A program made the translations under genes and the position numbers. From the NCBI GenBank assembly GCA_029882955.1, contig JAOUJX010000012.1, positions 1 through 25,761 of the forward strand: a stretch of 25,761 bases of DNA, given 5' to 3'. The stretch's first letter is position 1. The number at the start of each line of letters is the position of its first letter. Shown here piece by piece: positions 24,171 to 25,761 of the stretch. The stretch comes from Gammaproteobacteria bacterium (lineage in GTDB: Bacteria > Pseudomonadota > Gammaproteobacteria > GCA-001735895). The notes under the pieces were generated by a model, which was not told the DNA's origin, did no database searches, and was given only the letters and a program-made list of their open reading frames with translations.

Positions 24171-25325
24171 ATGACCGACTATAAAGCACTCGAACAGCAA
24201 TACGGCCTCGACCTTTACCCGAAACGCGATCTGATCGCGGTACGTGGTGAAGGCGCATTAATCTATAATGAAAAAGGTGAAGCCTATATCGACTGTGCGG
24301 CCGGCATCGGCGTAGCCTCGCTCGGACATTCACACCCGAAACTGGTAGCAGCGATTCAGAAACAGGCGGCAACCCTTATTACCTGCCCGAATATTCTCTA
24401 CAACGATGTACGCTCCGAATTGTTAAAGAAACTGGTCGAAGTGACACCGGCCAATTTAACCCAGGCCTACTTATGCAACTCCGGCACGGAGGCCAACGAA
24501 GCCGCTTTAAAATTCGCCCGATTGCATACCGGTCGCCCTAATTTCATCACTGCGATGCGCGGCTTTCATGGCCGTACCATGGGCTCAGTGAGCGCGACTT
24601 TCACCAAAAAATACCGAGAGGCATTCGAACCACTGGTACCCGGATTCGATTATGTGCCGTTAAACAAAATCGAAAAGCTCGAAGCAGTGGTCAACGATAA
24701 AACCGCAGCCGTGATGCTCGAACTGGTACAGGGCGAAGGCGGCGTTAACCCCTCTCAGGTCGACTACGTTGCTGCCGCGCGCGAGCTTTGCAACGAACGT
24801 GGCGCCTTGTTGATTATCGACGAAATCCAGACCGGATTTTGTCGCACCGGCAAGTTTTTTGCCTGCGAACACTTCGACCTGCAACCCGACATCATGACCA
24901 TCGCCAAAGCCATGGGCGGAGGCATACCCATCGGTGCAACCATGCTCAGTGCCGACTTCAATGTTGGCCCGGGCCTGCACGGCACAACTTTTGGTGGCAA
25001 CCCGTTGGCATGCGCCGCTGCGCTGGCTGCGATAGACGTTTATCAGAATGAAGATCTGGCCAACCGCGCGTCCGAGCTCGGGGAGTATTTCGAAACTCGA
25101 TTAAAAGAAAAAGAGTTGTCTCAGGTTCGAGCCATTCGCAGACTCGGACTGATGATCGGAATAGAACTCAAACAAAAAGCGCAGGAAAAACTTACCCAAA
25201 TGCTCGACAATCGTATTATTGCGTTGCCGGCCGGCGCTAATGTAATACGCATGTTGCCGCCACTAGTGATCGAAAAAGAACAGATCGACCGGGTAGTCGA
25301 AGTGTTGCAGGAGTGCCTGGCCTAG
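24171..25325 (+). CDS. lysJ: LysJ/ArgD-type PLP aminotransferase
   Basis: A 384-residue class III (ornithine/acetylornithine type) aminotransferase. Motifs: CAAGIGVASLGHSHP, CNSGTEANEAALKFAR, RGFHGRTMGS, IIDEIQTGFCRTG with the cofactor-contacting Asp, and the PLP lysine Lys246 in TIAKAMGGGIPIG. The family interconverts N-acetyl- or LysW-linked semialdehydes and the corresponding diamino acid with glutamate as donor. ArgD and LysJ cannot be separated by motif alone; the lysW-X-Y-Z operon 2 kb away, with no other aminotransferase in the window, favours the LysJ role, possibly shared with arginine synthesis. It has its own promoter region and is separated from lysZ by the antisense acnX pair. 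Confidence 0.85.
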   Translation: MTDYKALEQQYGLDLYPKRDLIAVRGEGALIYNEKGEAYIDCAAGIGVASLGHSHPKLVAAIQKQAATLITCPNILYNDVRSELLKKLVEVTPANLTQAYLCNSGTEANEAALKFARLHTGRPNFITAMRGFHGRTMGSVSATFTKKYREAFEPLVPGFDYVPLNKIEKLEAVVNDKTAAVMLELVQGEGGVNPSQVDYVAAARELCNERGALLIIDEIQTGFCRTGKFFACEHFDLQPDIMTIAKAMGGGIPIGATMLSADFNVGPGLHGTTFGGNPLACAAALAAIDVYQNEDLANRASELGEYFETRLKEKELSQVRAIRRLGLMIGIELKQKAQEKLTQMLDNRIIALPAGANVIRMLPPLVIEKEQIDRVVEVLQECLA

Positions 25326-25355
25326 AGCTTGCCGTGAACCTGCAATCCAAGTCGG

Positions 25356-25374
25356 GTCTGTAATTCTTACAGAC
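25356..25374 (+). terminator. Hairpin after the aminotransferase gene
   Basis: GTCTGTAA (25356-25363) and TTACAGAC (25367-25374) form a perfect 8-bp stem with a TTC loop 31 bases past the stop. No T-run follows, so it is a weak terminator candidate. Confidence 0.4.
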
Positions 25375-25458
25375 GATCATCGGGGAATAGCGACATAATT
25401 AGCCAGTCTAATACCACCCGGCTAGTCATAATAGTAATTTGGCATAAGTGGATAATTT

Positions 25459-25761
25459 ATGAACGTGAAAATATTTGTTTCGATATGCGGCCTGTCACTG
25501 GTCGCTACCATCATTTTCTTTTTCAGCGGCTTCTATAATATCGGCGCTGATAACCGGCACTGGCCTGTGACCGAAAAACTGATCGCGCAGGTTCGCGACG
25601 CCTCGATATCAAAGGCAGCGTTGGACATCAGCGTACCGGATGAACTCGACAACGCCGAGCGGATTAGGCGCGGTGCCGGCAACTACGCTGCGATGTGTGC
25701 CACCTGTCACCTCACGCCTGGCCAGGAAAGTAGCGAAATGTTTGCCGGGCTCTACCCTCAG
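25459..25761 (+). CDS. Membrane-anchored c-type cytochrome, 3' end outside window
   Basis: The first 101 residues are present. An N-terminal membrane anchor (KIFVSICGLSLVATIIFFFSG) is followed by a periplasmic segment and the haem c attachment motif CATCH (MCATCHLTP). This preceding RRGAGNYAAMCATCH wording is typical of class I cytochrome c domains in proteobacteria. The protein continues past the right edge without a stop. It starts 133 bases after the aminotransferase and seems unrelated to the lysW genes. Confidence 0.82.
   Translation, partial: MNVKIFVSICGLSLVATIIFFFSGFYNIGADNRHWPVTEKLIAQVRDASISKAALDISVPDELDNAERIRRGAGNYAAMCATCHLTPGQESSEMFAGLYPQ

Overview
The window looks like a chromosomal stretch of a Gram-negative, probably marine gammaproteobacterium. 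The grounds are outer-membrane and lipoprotein genes, a DctB/DctD two-component system, a sigma54-type promoter, a TRAP transporter, a membrane-anchored cytochrome c and intermediate base composition. I cannot name the species. No rRNA, tRNA, CRISPR array or insertion sequence is visible.

Left part (1-10352): a giant secreted mosaic protein, already open at the left edge, fills the first 8.1 kb. Its domains are HYR, an NHL-type propeller, cadherin-like and PKD-like modules, three long calcium-binding DxDxDG blocks, a seven-blade RCC1-like propeller, an FG-GAP/VCBS propeller, Calx-beta and a choice-of-anchor-U-like C-terminal region. A 66-residue lipoprotein gene follows 10 bases later. On the minus strand come a TorF/Gcw_chp-type porin-like protein and a DxD glycosyltransferase-like protein.

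Middle part (10453-18644): dctB-dctD (sensor kinase and sigma54 activator), then cheR and a receiver-less cheB, then dctP-dctQ-dctM (TRAP transporter). A near-consensus -24/-12 promoter with a 17-bp dyad about 95 bases upstream of the predicted start site precedes dctP, so DctD is the obvious candidate activator. A 16-bp perfect hairpin separates dctP from dctQ.

Right part (18743-25325): directly behind dctM, with no obvious terminator, lies a tightly overlapping operon for amino-group-carrier-protein biosynthesis: lysW, lysX, lysY, a class II glutamine amidotransferase, and lysZ. This is the LysW pathway known from Thermus and archaea for lysine/arginine and from Streptomyces for secondary metabolites. 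The LysW here ends in EDWGQ instead of the canonical EDWGE. The missing terminal carboxylate, together with an Ntn-type amidotransferase in the same operon, suggests a maturation (deamidation) step that I do not know to be described. A minus-strand two-subunit aconitase X (with a GntR/FadR-like palindrome at its start) and a LysJ/ArgD aminotransferase follow. A membrane-bound cytochrome c runs off the right edge.

Working model (inference): DctBD senses an organic acid and turns on a TRAP importer co-transcribed with a LysW-dependent pathway that converts a carboxylate-bearing amino acid to a diamino acid or derivative. AcnX supplies or removes a related metabolite. The releasing hydrolase (LysK) is not in the window.
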